63,285 bases of DNA from a virus. The stretch covers positions 1 through 63,285 of IMG/VR virus record IMGVR_UViG_3300021594_000952; one strand, 5' to 3'. The notes beneath the pieces were generated by a model that did no database searches, had not been told where the DNA came from, and saw only the letters and a program-made list of their open reading frames with translations. Every line of letters begins with the position of its first letter. Within the stretch, counting starts at the first letter, position 1. Below, piece after piece: positions 1-7,574 of this stretch. The position numbers were made by a program, and so were the translations under genes.

Positions 1-34
1 ATACGAACTTTCTCCTGTGAATCCAATTCCTCTT

Positions 35-607
35 TTAATCCCACCAACGATTTATTTGTTGGTTCAATATTTTGAATAGTAGTTTAAGGGAACGATCTTG
101 GTTTTCAAGTGCCACTTCCATTGCTATCTCTTGTTTGTCTTTTTGCTCTATTGGTCTGTTAAAACGGTTTATCTCTCCTGTCATAACCCGCTTATGTTGT
201 CTAGGATATTTGGCTAGATATTCATCGTAGTTTTCCCATATCAAAGTATCCTCCATTGAAAACCATTGTTGTGTCTCGTCTGTTGGAACAAATTCATATT
301 CTTTTTTAAAGTAATCCATATACTCAGAATGGTATAGATCTTCCTGTTGTATTCTACATAGGCGAGCACACAATAACATCAATTCAGCATCTCGGTTTGC
401 ACTAACATGTATGCCTTTTTCCAAAATATATTTGGCTTGTTTTTCTAGTTTAACTCGTAGCACCTCGTAGATGTAGTGATGGTCATAGTCTCTATCTTTC
501 CATATGGTTGGTAGCCAATGGATTATGTTTTTGATACCTCTGTAGATATCTTTGTGGTAATATTTACCTTCAAATTTCCACCATCGTTGAATTCGCCCTA
601 TGAACAT
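35..607 (-). CDS. Conserved phage protein of unknown function
   Basis: 190 aa. The region around residues 25-45 (WLPTIWKDRDYDHHYIYE) followed by a Leu/Lys-rich helix resembles a small family common in large tailed phages (family recall, not searched). It is rich in Trp and charged residues, with no signal peptide or membrane segment, so it is probably cytoplasmic. The start codon lies 38 nt inside the 3' end of the upstream 53-aa gene. No function can be assigned. Confidence 0.75.
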   Translation of the reverse strand: MFIGRIQRWWKFEGKYYHKDIYRGIKNIIHWLPTIWKDRDYDHHYIYEVLRVKLEKQAKYILEKGIHVSANRDAELMLLCARLCRIQQEDLYHSEYMDYFKKEYEFVPTDETQQWFSMEDTLIWENYDEYLAKYPRQHKRVMTGEINRFNRPIEQKDKQEIAMEVALENQDRSLKLLFKILNQQINRWWD

Positions 608-731
608 CTCTTAACTCATCTATTGCAGTTTGTGTCCCAACTCTTAATCCTGCTGAGTAGTTTGAATCTCTTATTGATTTTATATAATCATCAACTACAT
701 TTGGCTTTGGCTTTCTATACTTTCCAAACAT
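570..731 (-). CDS. Small hypothetical protein
   Basis: 53 aa when started at the Met at 731, which sits one base after the stop of the preceding gene. A longer reading from 833 would overlap that gene by 100 nt and is less likely. The core (DDYIKSIRDSNYSAGLRVG) looks like the short helical repeats common in phage small proteins. Function unknown. Confidence 0.55.
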   Translation of the reverse strand: MFGKYRKPKPNVVDDYIKSIRDSNYSAGLRVGTQTAIDELRDVHRANSTMVEI

Positions 732-732
732 C

Positions 733-1038
733 TTATTCTGATTTAAAGGTTTCGTTGTAGTATTGTTCTGCATTTCCAACTGGATTTGATATTTTTTCAA
801 TTCTATCTCTTGTTCCTTTATCATATCCATCATCCCAAGCGTTATGCACTTCGTCTTTCTCCATTTCTAGGGCTTTCTCAAATAGTTCTTTATGAGTTAT
901 ATCAATGTTTTTTAACTCTTGCATCAACCACTCTAGTGCTGTCTGTTTCATATTTGCTCTTTTAATTTGTGGTATAACCACGTTTTCAAATATCTCTTTT
1001 AATTTAGGTTTGAATTCTTCTGGGTCTAGAAAAGGCAT
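733..1038 (-). CDS. Small hypothetical acidic protein
   Basis: 101 aa from the Met at 1038, directly after the stop of the upstream gene; an upstream in-frame Met would overlap that gene. The C-terminal part (WDDGYDKGTRDRIEK, then EQYYNETF) is the kind of tail seen in many phage small acidic proteins. It lies in a tight co-directional run of five small genes. Confidence 0.65.
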   Translation of the reverse strand: MPFLDPEEFKPKLKEIFENVVIPQIKRANMKQTALEWLMQELKNIDITHKELFEKALEMEKDEVHNAWDDGYDKGTRDRIEKISNPVGNAEQYYNETFKSE

Positions 1039-1039
1039 G

Positions 1040-1321
1040 TTATTTTTTCTTTTTACTACAGTTTCCTCTTGCAAAATCATCTATTGATTTAACTCCACAC
1101 TCACATTTTTGAGCATCAACATCAAACATACAACCTTTAATACCTGCTTTCTTGTTCTCTACCCAAACAGCTCGCTCTGCCTCTATTGGTGATACGTTTC
1201 CTTCAGGATAAACGGTGTGAGATATTCTGATGCGTCGTTTTATCTCTACTGGTTTTTTACATAACATTCCTATATGTCTGAGCCAAAGTAGGAATTTTGT
1301 TTTGATGTTTCGTTTTCTCAT
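1040..1321 (-). CDS. Small basic protein with Cys-rich C terminus
   Basis: 93 aa. The N terminus is strongly basic (RKRNIKTKF). The last 35 residues hold four Cys (GCMF, KCECG, GNCSKKKK) that could bind a metal, although the spacing matches no zinc finger I recognise. It ends in a poly-Lys tail. Directly abuts both neighbours. Confidence 0.6.
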   Translation of the reverse strand: MRKRNIKTKFLLWLRHIGMLCKKPVEIKRRIRISHTVYPEGNVSPIEAERAVWVENKKAGIKGCMFDVDAQKCECGVKSIDDFARGNCSKKKK

Positions 1322-1322
1322 G

Positions 1323-1550
1323 TTAGTCGTTAAATGTTAAACCTTGTTCATTCATATTTCCACGTAAAAACTCTCTAACTTTCTCTAGAGCTTCATATAC
1401 TTCTCCTGTTACCTTGTCGTTGTATTTTAGCTCTGAGCGGAGATGTTGATCCACATCCCATGCTAACATTTGCCATTTCCAACCGTTGAGAGCAGACTCC
1501 ATGTCTATTCTATCTTCGTTTGGGTCAAATTCTAAAATTACTTTTGCCAT
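1323..1550 (-). CDS. Conserved small phage protein
   Basis: 75 aa, acidic, no Cys or membrane segment. The pattern ILEFDPNEDRIDMESALNGWKW, then WDVDQHLRSELKY, resembles a small protein found in many phages of diverse hosts whose function is unknown (recall, not searched). Its start overlaps the stop of the upstream gene by one base, so the two are translationally coupled. Confidence 0.7.
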   Translation of the reverse strand: MAKVILEFDPNEDRIDMESALNGWKWQMLAWDVDQHLRSELKYNDKVTGEVYEALEKVREFLRGNMNEQGLTFND

Positions 1551-1783
1551 TACTTTATCATTTTAATATTTCCTGTTGGTATTTGTATTTTCTTTCCCTC
1601 GCATGTAACAACGTATGTCATCCCATTCCGGTAAGATGTTGTCTCGTGAGCTTGAATGGATGTTTCATCGTGTAAAATCACTATTTTATCGCATTCTTTT
1701 TTACGTTTAATGGAATATATTCCTATCATTGTAAACACTCCCACTACAAGTGAAAATGCCATAATTGAAATTGCATCTTTCAT
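1550..1783 (-). CDS. Small membrane-anchored protein
   Basis: 77 aa. One N-terminal hydrophobic segment (residues 5-25) followed by a basic stop-transfer (KRKK) predicts a single-pass protein with a small beta-rich C-terminal domain in the cytoplasm. A class A promoter motif lies 16 nt upstream of the start with the A-rich leader AAAAGTTATG. Function unknown. Confidence 0.7.
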   Translation of the reverse strand: MKDAISIMAFSLVVGVFTMIGIYSIKRKKECDKIVILHDETSIQAHETTSYRNGMTYVVTCEGKKIQIPTGNIKMIK

Positions 1784-1799
1784 AACTTTTATTTTAATT

Positions 1800-1810
1800 T
1801 AATATACGAA
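1800..1810 (-). promoter_or_regulatory. Class A promoter motif
   Basis: The - strand reads TTCGTATATTA, one of about a dozen near-identical copies in intergenic gaps of this window. It is followed by an A-rich leader ending AAAAGTTATG at the gene starting at 1783. Promoter function is inferred from recurrence and position. Confidence 0.6.
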
Positions 1811-1817
1811 AACTATT

Positions 1818-1997
1818 TTATTTCTCCAATTCCTCCCAATCAGAGTATTTACCATTTACTTTTACTCTATATTTGTATTTACTTAATCTAGAGCACATAG
1901 CTAAAAATTCCCCTTCAAACCAAATGTGGGTATATCTCTTTTCAAAATCAGAGAAACAATTTCTAACTTTCACTTTATCTCCTCGTTTCAAATCCAT
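1818..1997 (-). CDS. Small hypothetical protein
   Basis: 59 aa. The start overlaps the end of the metallophosphoesterase gene by 10 nt. The opening MDLKRGDKVKVRN looks like a small beta-barrel start (compare KOW or SH3-like modules), and two Cys follow. Function unknown; supported by coding continuity and tight packing. Confidence 0.6.
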   Translation of the reverse strand: MDLKRGDKVKVRNCFSDFEKRYTHIWFEGEFLAMCSRLSKYKYRVKVNGKYSDWEELEK

Positions 1998-2737
1998 TCT
2001 ATCTCGTTTGTAATGTTATCCCACTCAAAATTAAATGGTGAATGTGCATATGAATATCTTTCATCCAACACAGATGCGTTTATAAAATGTGTGTGACCAT
2101 CAAAATAGTGTCCCCAACTTCCATGAATATGTCCAAACACATGTATTTTTGGTTTGATTTGATCCACTCGATATCGAAGCATTTCACAACCAACTCGAAT
2201 TGTGCTTCCACCTGGTATATCTAGGTGTCCGTAAGGTGGTCCGTGTGTAATTAGTATGTCTGTATTTTCGGGTATAGCATCCCATTTTGTTTTCATTTCT
2301 TCTCCGTTTCGAGGTAAATTGAAAGCCCAATTGAAGAATTCGGGTTGCCAAGGCGAGCCATAGATGCGAATATTTTCTTCTGGTATGTCTCCGTTTGGGC
2401 CATCATAGTATAGGGCTAGTTCCTCGTCTTGTAGATACTCTATTGTTTTATATCCTGTTAGTATACCTTTTGCCTCTTCTGGTTTGTCTTGCATCCAACG
2501 GTCGTGGTTTCCAGCGATAAATATTTTAGTGTTGTAGTTGTCTATTTCATCAAACCATTTGAAAAACATCATTGCCTCCATTGGATTATATCCACTGTTC
2601 ATAAAATCACCTGCGTGGATAAGAATATCTCCACCGGGTAGATCCAACGGTTGATTACTTTTACGTAACGATTTTGACGTTGTAAGTTGATTGTGTTTAG
2701 TGTGTGTGTCTGAAATTAATGTGATTTTTGTTTTCAT
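1988..2737 (-). CDS. Calcineurin-like metallophosphoesterase
   Basis: 249 aa, full length for a compact metallophosphoesterase. All dimetal-binding blocks are visible in order: SDTH near residue 9, HAGDF near 42, GNHD near 77, THGPP near 165 and FGHIHG near 201. The domain resembles the MPPED/UPF0046 branch, which hydrolyses phosphomonoesters or phosphodiesters. In a phage it could act on cyclic or linear nucleotides or RNA ends, but the substrate cannot be read from sequence. Cytoplasmic; co-transcribed with small genes of unknown function. High confidence for the fold, low for the substrate. Confidence 0.9.
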   Translation of the reverse strand: MKTKITLISDTHTKHNQLTTSKSLRKSNQPLDLPGGDILIHAGDFMNSGYNPMEAMMFFKWFDEIDNYNTKIFIAGNHDRWMQDKPEEAKGILTGYKTIEYLQDEELALYYDGPNGDIPEENIRIYGSPWQPEFFNWAFNLPRNGEEMKTKWDAIPENTDILITHGPPYGHLDIPGGSTIRVGCEMLRYRVDQIKPKIHVFGHIHGSWGHYFDGHTHFINASVLDERYSYAHSPFNFEWDNITNEIEWI

Positions 2738-2760
2738 AACCTAAATATATGAAATTTTAT

Positions 2761-3111
2761 TTAAATATCCTCTTCCTCCTCTAAGCCATCCATTAAAGTT
2801 ACATCCCAAATGGATATATCATCATCATCTTCATCCCAATACCCATTTACATAAATTCTATATAACTCGAGTGTTGTATAGTATGTTCCTGTACCATCAG
2901 GTACAACCCAACATGCAGATCTTTCTTCATCATACCCAGGTATAACATTTTTTTTCAAAATCCAATCTCCAAATTGTATAGCGGATTCTTGTCTAGCTCT
3001 AAACGTGTCTACTGTTTTGAATGCTTGTTTTGCTTCTGCTCTACGTTTGAGTTCATTCCATTCTTGCTCTGATAAAGCATCTATGAGTATGTCTAGAGTT
3101 TGTTTATCCAT
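2761..3111 (-). CDS. Hypothetical acidic protein
   Basis: 116 aa, no recognised domain. The N-terminal helix contains LSEQEWNELKRRAEAK and the C terminus is very acidic (a run of six Asp/Glu near residue 97, then EEEEDI). A soluble single-domain protein is likely. Function unknown. Confidence 0.6.
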   Translation of the reverse strand: MDKQTLDILIDALSEQEWNELKRRAEAKQAFKTVDTFRARQESAIQFGDWILKKNVIPGYDEERSACWVVPDGTGTYYTTLELYRIYVNGYWDEDDDDISIWDVTLMDGLEEEEDI

Positions 3112-3138
3112 TTTACCTACATTTGTATGAAGTTAATC

Positions 3139-3534
3139 TCATTTTCTTTTTGTGGTGTTGATGCAAATATATAGTTTATACTCTGAATTTTTTGTTTTGA
3201 ATGCAATACAACGGAAATCCCCCTCTGTAATATCACTTTCAATTTCCGTAATTGGGGTTGTTAGCCAAGTGTATTGGTAACCGTATTGTGGGTCAATTAT
3301 AACACTATAGCCAATTTGGGGTTCTTCGTGTAGTTCTTTTGCTCGGCTGCCTAGCTCTTCTGCTCCCCACTCTACAAATTTGAATTGTATTCCAAAGTGT
3401 TTTTCACCATTGCTTTTAATTAGTGTGATAGGCATATTTGTTGTATTACAAATATCGCAAATGTTTACAGATGTACGTAAACCTTTCTCGTGGTGTTTAG
3501 TGATACTATCACAATATCTACAATATATTTTCAT
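3139..3534 (-). CDS. Zinc-ribbon protein of unknown function
   Basis: 131 aa. The N terminus carries two CxxC knuckles (CRYC at 4-7 and CDIC at 26-29), typical of a zinc ribbon, followed by a beta-rich domain. The start overlaps nothing but lies 2 nt from the stop of the 40-aa membrane gene upstream. May bind nucleic acid or protein; no function assigned. Confidence 0.65.
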   Translation of the reverse strand: MKIYCRYCDSITKHHEKGLRTSVNICDICNTTNMPITLIKSNGEKHFGIQFKFVEWGAEELGSRAKELHEEPQIGYSVIIDPQYGYQYTWLTTPITEIESDITEGDFRCIAFKTKNSEYKLYICINTTKRK

Positions 3535-3535
3535 T

Positions 3536-3658
3536 TTAAATAAATAATAACATTAATAACATAACTGTTGCCCAACCATCAAATCCGGTAAGAGCGAATA
3601 TAACCATTCCAATAAACGAAAGCAATTGAAATATAAATTTTTGATTTCCTTTTTCCAT
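3536..3658 (-). CDS. 40-aa membrane peptide
   Basis: The coding frame from 3658 gives a 40-residue peptide with two hydrophobic stretches (residues 8-23 and 30-40) separated by GFDGW. A class A promoter motif lies just upstream at 3664-3674 and the stop abuts the next start. Small inner-membrane peptides of this sort in phages can be holin-like or host-modulating; no evidence decides. Confidence 0.6.
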   Translation of the reverse strand: MEKGNQKFIFQLLSFIGMVIFALTGFDGWATVMLLMLLFI

Positions 3659-3663
3659 ACTTT

Positions 3664-3674
3664 GAATATACGAA
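3664..3674 (-). promoter_or_regulatory. Class A promoter motif
   Basis: The - strand reads TTCGTATATTC just upstream of the 40-aa membrane peptide gene and immediately after the end of the T9SS-type gene. Confidence 0.55.
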
Positions 3675-3695
3675 AGAAATCTTTGAAAGCCAAAT

Positions 3696-6150
3696 TTACT
3701 TGTAGACTTTTTTCATGGTACCATCGCTATACACTTCAATGTATATTCCGGTTGCTGTAAATTGGGATGGATCTACTTCTTGTCCTCTCAAGTTGATATA
3801 TTTTACAATGGTTTTTTCTGAGTCTAGATTTGTATTGTTAATAGAGATAGGTCCAAATGTTTCATACACACCATTCAAGTCATATTGCTGTAGTCTGTAG
3901 TAGTTGATGATTGGCTCAACTTTGTAATCTGTTACGTTATAGTCAATTTGGTTTGTTGAGTTACCTGCTGCATTTAATGTTGTGATAGTTGTCCAAGTTT
4001 CTCCATCTCTACTTTTCTGTAAATTAAAGTGGCTTGTGTTTTGCTCTGTTGCAGTTACCCAAAATAAATGGTTGTTGTTTCCTTTATTTACTCCATCAAA
4101 TGTAGATAGTTCAACTGGAAGGCCAAATGTGATGTTTATTCTATATTCCTCTATTTCACCCCAATCATACCCTAGTGAATAATAGGCATCGTTTGATGGT
4201 GTTTCTGCCCATGAAGATAATATTCTTAAAGTAACAGTTCCTATATTTGTTGTTGATGGTACTGTAAAAGATTGTGAACGAGTTGCCCCGGGTGATTGCT
4301 GCATTATGGTTTCAGTTGTTTCGAATAAACCATCATTGTCAAAATCAATCCATGCAACATACCCAGAATAATTTAAATATGTCATGGGGCTAGATGCGGA
4401 AATTGTATATGTTGTTCCTCTATTTAATGTGGTTAAAATTGAGGTGAAATTTTGGTATGAATCGTATCCTTGTGGAGCGTCATATGTTGAATTGTTATTT
4501 ATTGTGTTTAAAGTTACATTTGAGATATAATCTCCACTACTTGTTCCATAAATATATTCTGGTGCTAGATTTAATGTCACACTTACTGGGGTGTTGAAAC
4601 TTGCAGGGCAAGTACCGTTAACTGAACGAGTTCTAACCCAAATTGTAGATAATTGAACGTTCAAAAATAGGGAGAAGGGATTGGCTGGGTTGTTTTGGAA
4701 TCCATCCACCGTTGTAAAATTATCGGATGACCATTCAATTCTGTTGATGGTTCCTTCATTTCCTGTTGTGGTAAATACAATACCATCATTCACTGTTGTT
4801 GTGGTTACGTTTGCTGATATTGTGCCTGGGTTTGTTGGGGTTGAACAAGGTGTTGTAGCACAAATAGAGAAGGTACCTTGACCAGTCCCATTACCATAAC
4901 TATGTACCCTAACATAATATGTTACTCCATTAGAGTGAGGTTAACCCAGCGCAAGTCCCACTATAAACTTGTAAAACAGCATCTGATAAAGTACCAGGTG
5001 TAACTGTAAGGGTTTGGCTTGTACCATTTGCCACAAAACTATACCATACATCATCATCCGCAGTTCCAACACATGCTGCTACAGATTGATTTGCTCCTAC
5101 CGTTGTACCATTTGTTGAAGAACTACAGCTACTTCCTGAGTTTATTGTCAATGCAGGGGCACTTGAGCAGTTATTGTTTGATGGAGGGGTAACACATGTT
5201 CTAGATATAGTAAATGTACCTGTAGTTGTTGAATTGTAATGGCCTATATAAACAAAATAAACAGTTCCACTTGTGGCTGTAAATGTTGCAACTTCGTTTG
5301 AGCTTGTTATATTATCTACATTTGCAACTGTTGTATATGTTCCCCCACAAGCACCTGTATTACTTGTTAAAACTAATAATCTAGTATCAAATCCTTGCAC
5401 TACAGTAAGTGTTGTTGTACTACCATCTCCTGTAAATTTATACCACACACCCATTGTCCCTGTGGTGGATGAATTTGGTGCTGTTTCTGATACAGCATTT
5501 ACTGTTGTTCCCGCTAAAGCAGATGTAGCACAAGGTAAACTTGTAGCACCGGAGCATTCATCGTTTGAGGGTGGTGAAGCTATTGTATATGTAACTGTAA
5601 TGTTATCTATTAGAGCAGGTGGGTTCACACCACTACTACCATCATTTCTCCAACTAAAAATAATTCTTCTGGTTGTCCCAGCAATTGTGTTTGGTAAGGT
5701 ATAAGTAGTTGTAGCACAAGTGGTTTGGCCTTGAATTGTCCCTAAAAGTACTCTATTTGTTCCACTAGCTGTTACTGCAGTACCTGCTGTTGGGGTTACA
5801 GTGTTAACACATGACCATACTCTTAAATCATCAAAACTAGACTCCCCAGCAACTTTTCTATTAAAATTTAATGTAATGTTAGTTACAGAGGCAGGCACAA
5901 CAATACTAAAATAAGCATGAACTATTGATACTGCTGTGTTTGTATATGAGTAGGCACTTGAATTGTTTGAAATATAAAGTGCTCCTGTTCCATCACATTG
6001 GTTAGCTGTTCCACGGAACCATTTGTTTGTTTGAGTTCCATTCACTAAAGTAAGTGAATTTCCAGTTTCAAATGTTTCTGAAAATAGGGTGGTTTGTGTG
6101 AAAGACACAAATGAGATCAACATGAACCATATTAATAGTAGTCTTTTCAT
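3696..6150 (-). pseudogene. T9SS-type secreted/surface protein, reading frame broken
   Basis: Two collinear frames that belong together. Frame 1 (6150 to 4930, 406 codons) starts with a clear signal peptide (residues 1-19, ending FTQ). It continues with Thr/Ser-rich beta domains, including two PPSN-x2-C type repeats typical of Bacteroidota cell-surface proteins. It stops at 4930. Frame 2 is open from just before that stop and reads on as SNGVTYYVRVHSYGNG, continuing to 3696. It contains a GEVED domain (WIDFDNDGLFE ... GYDWGEIEEYRI), then a fibronectin-like segment beginning LPVELSTFDG, then a C-terminal module resembling a T9SS sorting domain (LRGQEV ... GIYIEVYSDG). The junction at about 4933-4938 loses frame, apparently by an out-of-frame deletion near a short CTCACT repeat. 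A class B motif precedes the gene. Intact, it would be about 820 aa and exported by the host T9SS; a host-derived adhesin is the simplest idea. Confidence 0.75.
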
Positions 6151-6164
6151 GGTGTGTAAGTTTA

Positions 6165-6176
6165 CTTATAAATATT
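6165..6176 (-). promoter_or_regulatory. Class B promoter motif
   Basis: The - strand reads AATATTTATAAG, 15-20 nt upstream of the T9SS-type gene. It matches the recurrent AATATKTATAAT class that I interpret as probable late promoters. Confidence 0.5.
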
Positions 6177-6221
6177 CTAAATTATATTTTAGTATACAAA
6201 AAACAACTTGGAAAGACAAAG

Positions 6222-6250
6222 AAAACCTCACTATCTGTGAGGTTCTTTTT
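6222..6250 (-). terminator. Rho-independent terminator after the tRNA-Ser/tRNA-Ala pair
   Basis: A hairpin with stem ACCTCAC/GTGAGGT and a 5-nt loop is flanked by A- and T-runs on both strands, so it could stop transcription from either side. In the direction of all genes it separates the tRNA transcript from the T9SS-type gene. Confidence 0.7.
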
Positions 6251-6251
6251 G

Positions 6252-6325
6252 TGGAGGATAACGGAGTCGAACCGTTGACCCCTTGCGTGCAAGGCAAGTG
6301 CTCTAGCCAGCTGAGCTAATCCCCC
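6252..6325 (-). tRNA. tRNA-Ala (anticodon UGC)
   Basis: 74 nt cloverleaf on the - strand. The acceptor GGGGGAT pairs with ATCCTCC, the D-arm contains TTAGCTCAGCTGG, the anticodon stem-loop is CTTGC-CTTGCAC-GCAAG with TGC, and the T-arm has GGTTCGACTCC. CCA is not encoded. It lies 13 nt from tRNA-Ser and shares its transcript. Confidence 0.95.
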
Positions 6326-6338
6326 TTTTATGGTCTTG

Positions 6339-6423
6339 CAGAGGATGAGAGATTCGAACTCCCGGTACCTTTCGGTACAACAGTTTTCAAGACTGCCGCA
6401 ATCGACCACTCTGCCAATCCTCT
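6339..6423 (-). tRNA. tRNA-Ser (anticodon UGA)
   Basis: 85 nt cloverleaf with the long variable arm expected of tRNA-Ser (GTACC-GAAA-GGTAC). The acceptor AGAGGAT pairs with ATCCTCT, the anticodon loop is CTTGAAA with TGA, and the T-arm has GAGTTCGAATCTC. CCA is not encoded. Confidence 0.95.
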
Positions 6424-6427
6424 AAAA

Positions 6428-6577
6428 TCAAACTTTGTTTATAGCGTAAACAGCAGCTTGTAGATGTGTGATAGCATCACTGAGATTTTTAGTTGGTGTT
6501 TCTTCATACTTCTGAGTGAGTTTCACTAGAGTAGTCTCTAGTGTTTTGATTTCAGATTGTATTTTTAACTTTTTCAT
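6428..6577 (-). CDS. Small helical hypothetical protein
   Basis: 49 aa beginning MKKLKIQSEIKTLETTL, predicted to be two amphipathic helices. It starts 5 nt after a class B motif and ends just before tRNA-Ser. Function unknown. Confidence 0.6.
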   Translation of the reverse strand: MKKLKIQSEIKTLETTLVKLTQKYEETPTKNLSDAITHLQAAVYAINKV

Positions 6578-6581
6578 CTCG

Positions 6582-6593
6582 TTTATACATATT
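6582..6593 (-). promoter_or_regulatory. Class B promoter motif
   Basis: The - strand reads AATATGTATAAA, immediately upstream of the 49-aa gene and the tRNA-Ser/Ala pair. Confidence 0.5.
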
Positions 6594-6598
6594 AAAAA

Positions 6599-6981
6599 AA
6601 TGTAAGAGTTCTTAACGGGTTAATATTATCCTTTAAGTACTTGTTTTGACGCTAATTTATCTAATCTAGAGTCAACGTAGCGTCTAGTTTCCTCTATTTG
6701 GTTCATTATGGTTTTTTCTACCATTGTGACATCTCGTCCACATTTTTCGAACTCCCTCCAAATATTTTGGTGCATTTCATCAATATGACGATGTATATCT
6801 TCTACATCACGCATGTAGTTGTTTTTAAATGTATGTAAATCTGAGTTTAACTTACTGATCTTAACCATACCCACAACAATAACAGATATAATAATTACTG
6901 CTACAATCGTAAGCATACCTAAAACGAATGATGTTATTTCCATGTTTTCTAGTTTTTAAAATGTCAAAGAACTCTTACATT
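6599..6981. repeat. 15-bp perfect inverted repeat flanking a gene
   Basis: AATGTAAGAGTTCTT at 6599-6613 and its exact reverse complement at 6967-6981 bracket the membrane/coiled-coil gene at 6626-6943. The arms are too far apart for a terminator hairpin. They could be protein-binding sites, remnants of a mobile cassette, or arms that pair in RNA. Confidence 0.7.
6626..6943 (-). CDS. Single-pass membrane protein with coiled coil
   Basis: 105 aa. A strong hydrophobic N-terminal segment (residues 5-28) is followed by a charged helical region (residues 30-95) with heptad-like spacing, ending DSRLDKLASKQ. Predicted to be membrane-anchored with a cytoplasmic coiled coil. The whole gene is bracketed by a 15-bp inverted repeat. 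Function unknown. Confidence 0.7.
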   Translation of the reverse strand: MEITSFVLGMLTIVAVIIISVIVVGMVKISKLNSDLHTFKNNYMRDVEDIHRHIDEMHQNIWREFEKCGRDVTMVEKTIMNQIEETRRYVDSRLDKLASKQVLKG

Positions 6982-6993
6982 ATTTTATTTATG

Positions 6994-7065
6994 TATTCGG
7001 TACGGGGTTCGAACCCGTGCCTCCGCCGTGAAAGGGCGGCGTGTTAACCACTTCACTAACCGAAC
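6994..7065 (-). tRNA. tRNA-Glu (anticodon UUC)
   Basis: 72 nt cloverleaf. The acceptor GTTCGGT pairs with ACCGAAT (one G-U), the anticodon stem is CCGCC-CTTTCAC-GGCGG with TTC, and the T-arm is CGGGTTCGAACCCCG. It directly follows the structured RNA on the same strand, with only 2 nt between the tRNA and the first RNA helix. Confidence 0.95.
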
Positions 7066-7408
7066 ATAACCCCTAGCAGTTTCTATTGATCAAGTAGACC
7101 ATCTAGGGGTTGGTATTGGTTATATGAGTGTCTATAGAGGCAACGCGTTTGCACCTATAAAGCACCTCAACTTCCCAACACTCAAAAAGACCATCTGAGT
7201 GGGCAGATCTAACGGTATGCCCGATGGTACTTGACCTGTAGATTCTATCTACAGGGGGGTTCAAACTCTAGAACCGGAGAACTAGAGGGTTCCAACATTT
7301 TCATGTTGGTGAGGCAAAAGACCTACCCTGGTACGCTCGATCGCGGTCACCACAGTCCAGAAGCGTGGTAGGTACTGTTTTGGTATACGTATTGTACTCG
7401 GAGATGGT
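7066..7408 (-). ncRNA. Probable large structured RNA, no family recognised
   Basis: About 340 nt with no credible coding frame but at least seven strong helices. They are 7068-7076/7103-7111 (9 bp), 7125-7131/7178-7184, 7190-7195/7223-7228 with inner 7201-7205/7218-7222, and 7235-7243/7247-7255 (9 bp). Further helices are 7266-7271/7282-7287, 7292-7298/7303-7309 and 7321-7327/7367-7373. Within the last domain 7328-7331/7357-7360 and 7333-7337/7362-7366 would form a pseudoknot. The 7292-7309 hairpin is capped by GAAA, a GNRA tetraloop, only when read on the - strand, matching the direction of the adjacent tRNA-Glu. It does not match RNase P, tmRNA, SRP or group I cores that I know. Large ornate RNAs beside phage tRNAs (GOLLD, ROOL) are a setting precedent only. 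Confidence 0.7.
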
Positions 7409-7522
7409 TTAGTATTCTTCTTTTTTCTTTGTTTTAGCTTTTGGATATCCTTTTTGTTTAGATGCCCACGAAACCCAACTTTGGAGTGTTTCGATTCTTG
7501 CTTTAGCTGATGTTTTACTCAT
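7409..7522 (-). CDS. 37-aa basic peptide
   Basis: Opens MSKTSAKARIETLQSWVSWA and ends in a Lys-rich tail (KAKTKKKEEY). It lies immediately upstream of the structured RNA. Coding is suggested by the clean frame and strongly charged composition; a nucleic-acid-binding peptide is possible. Function unknown. Confidence 0.5.
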   Translation of the reverse strand: MSKTSAKARIETLQSWVSWASKQKGYPKAKTKKKEEY

Positions 7523-7574
7523 TTGTTTCTGTTTTAATATACTTTAATATAAGAAAAATTTATTGTTTATCCAA

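Noticed and set aside
5273-5704. A 143-residue open frame on the + strand inside the T9SS-type gene
   Set aside because: It is a mirror of the Thr/Ser-rich coding sequence on the other strand; no promoter, no recognisable domain, and the codon pattern fits the - strand.
3696-6150. Programmed ribosomal frameshift as explanation for the split T9SS-type gene
   Set aside because: No slippery heptamer is visible at the junction (context is TCACTCTAATGG) and residues expected between the two parts are missing, so a deletion is the better fit.
6599-6981. Terminator hairpin formed by the 15-bp inverted repeat
   Set aside because: The arms are about 350 nt apart around a gene and no T-run follows them.
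7066-7408. tmRNA, RNase P RNA, SRP RNA or group I intron
   Set aside because: None of the conserved cores of these families (tRNA-like end with tag frame, P4 helix, SRP Alu domain, G-binding P7) could be found on either strand.
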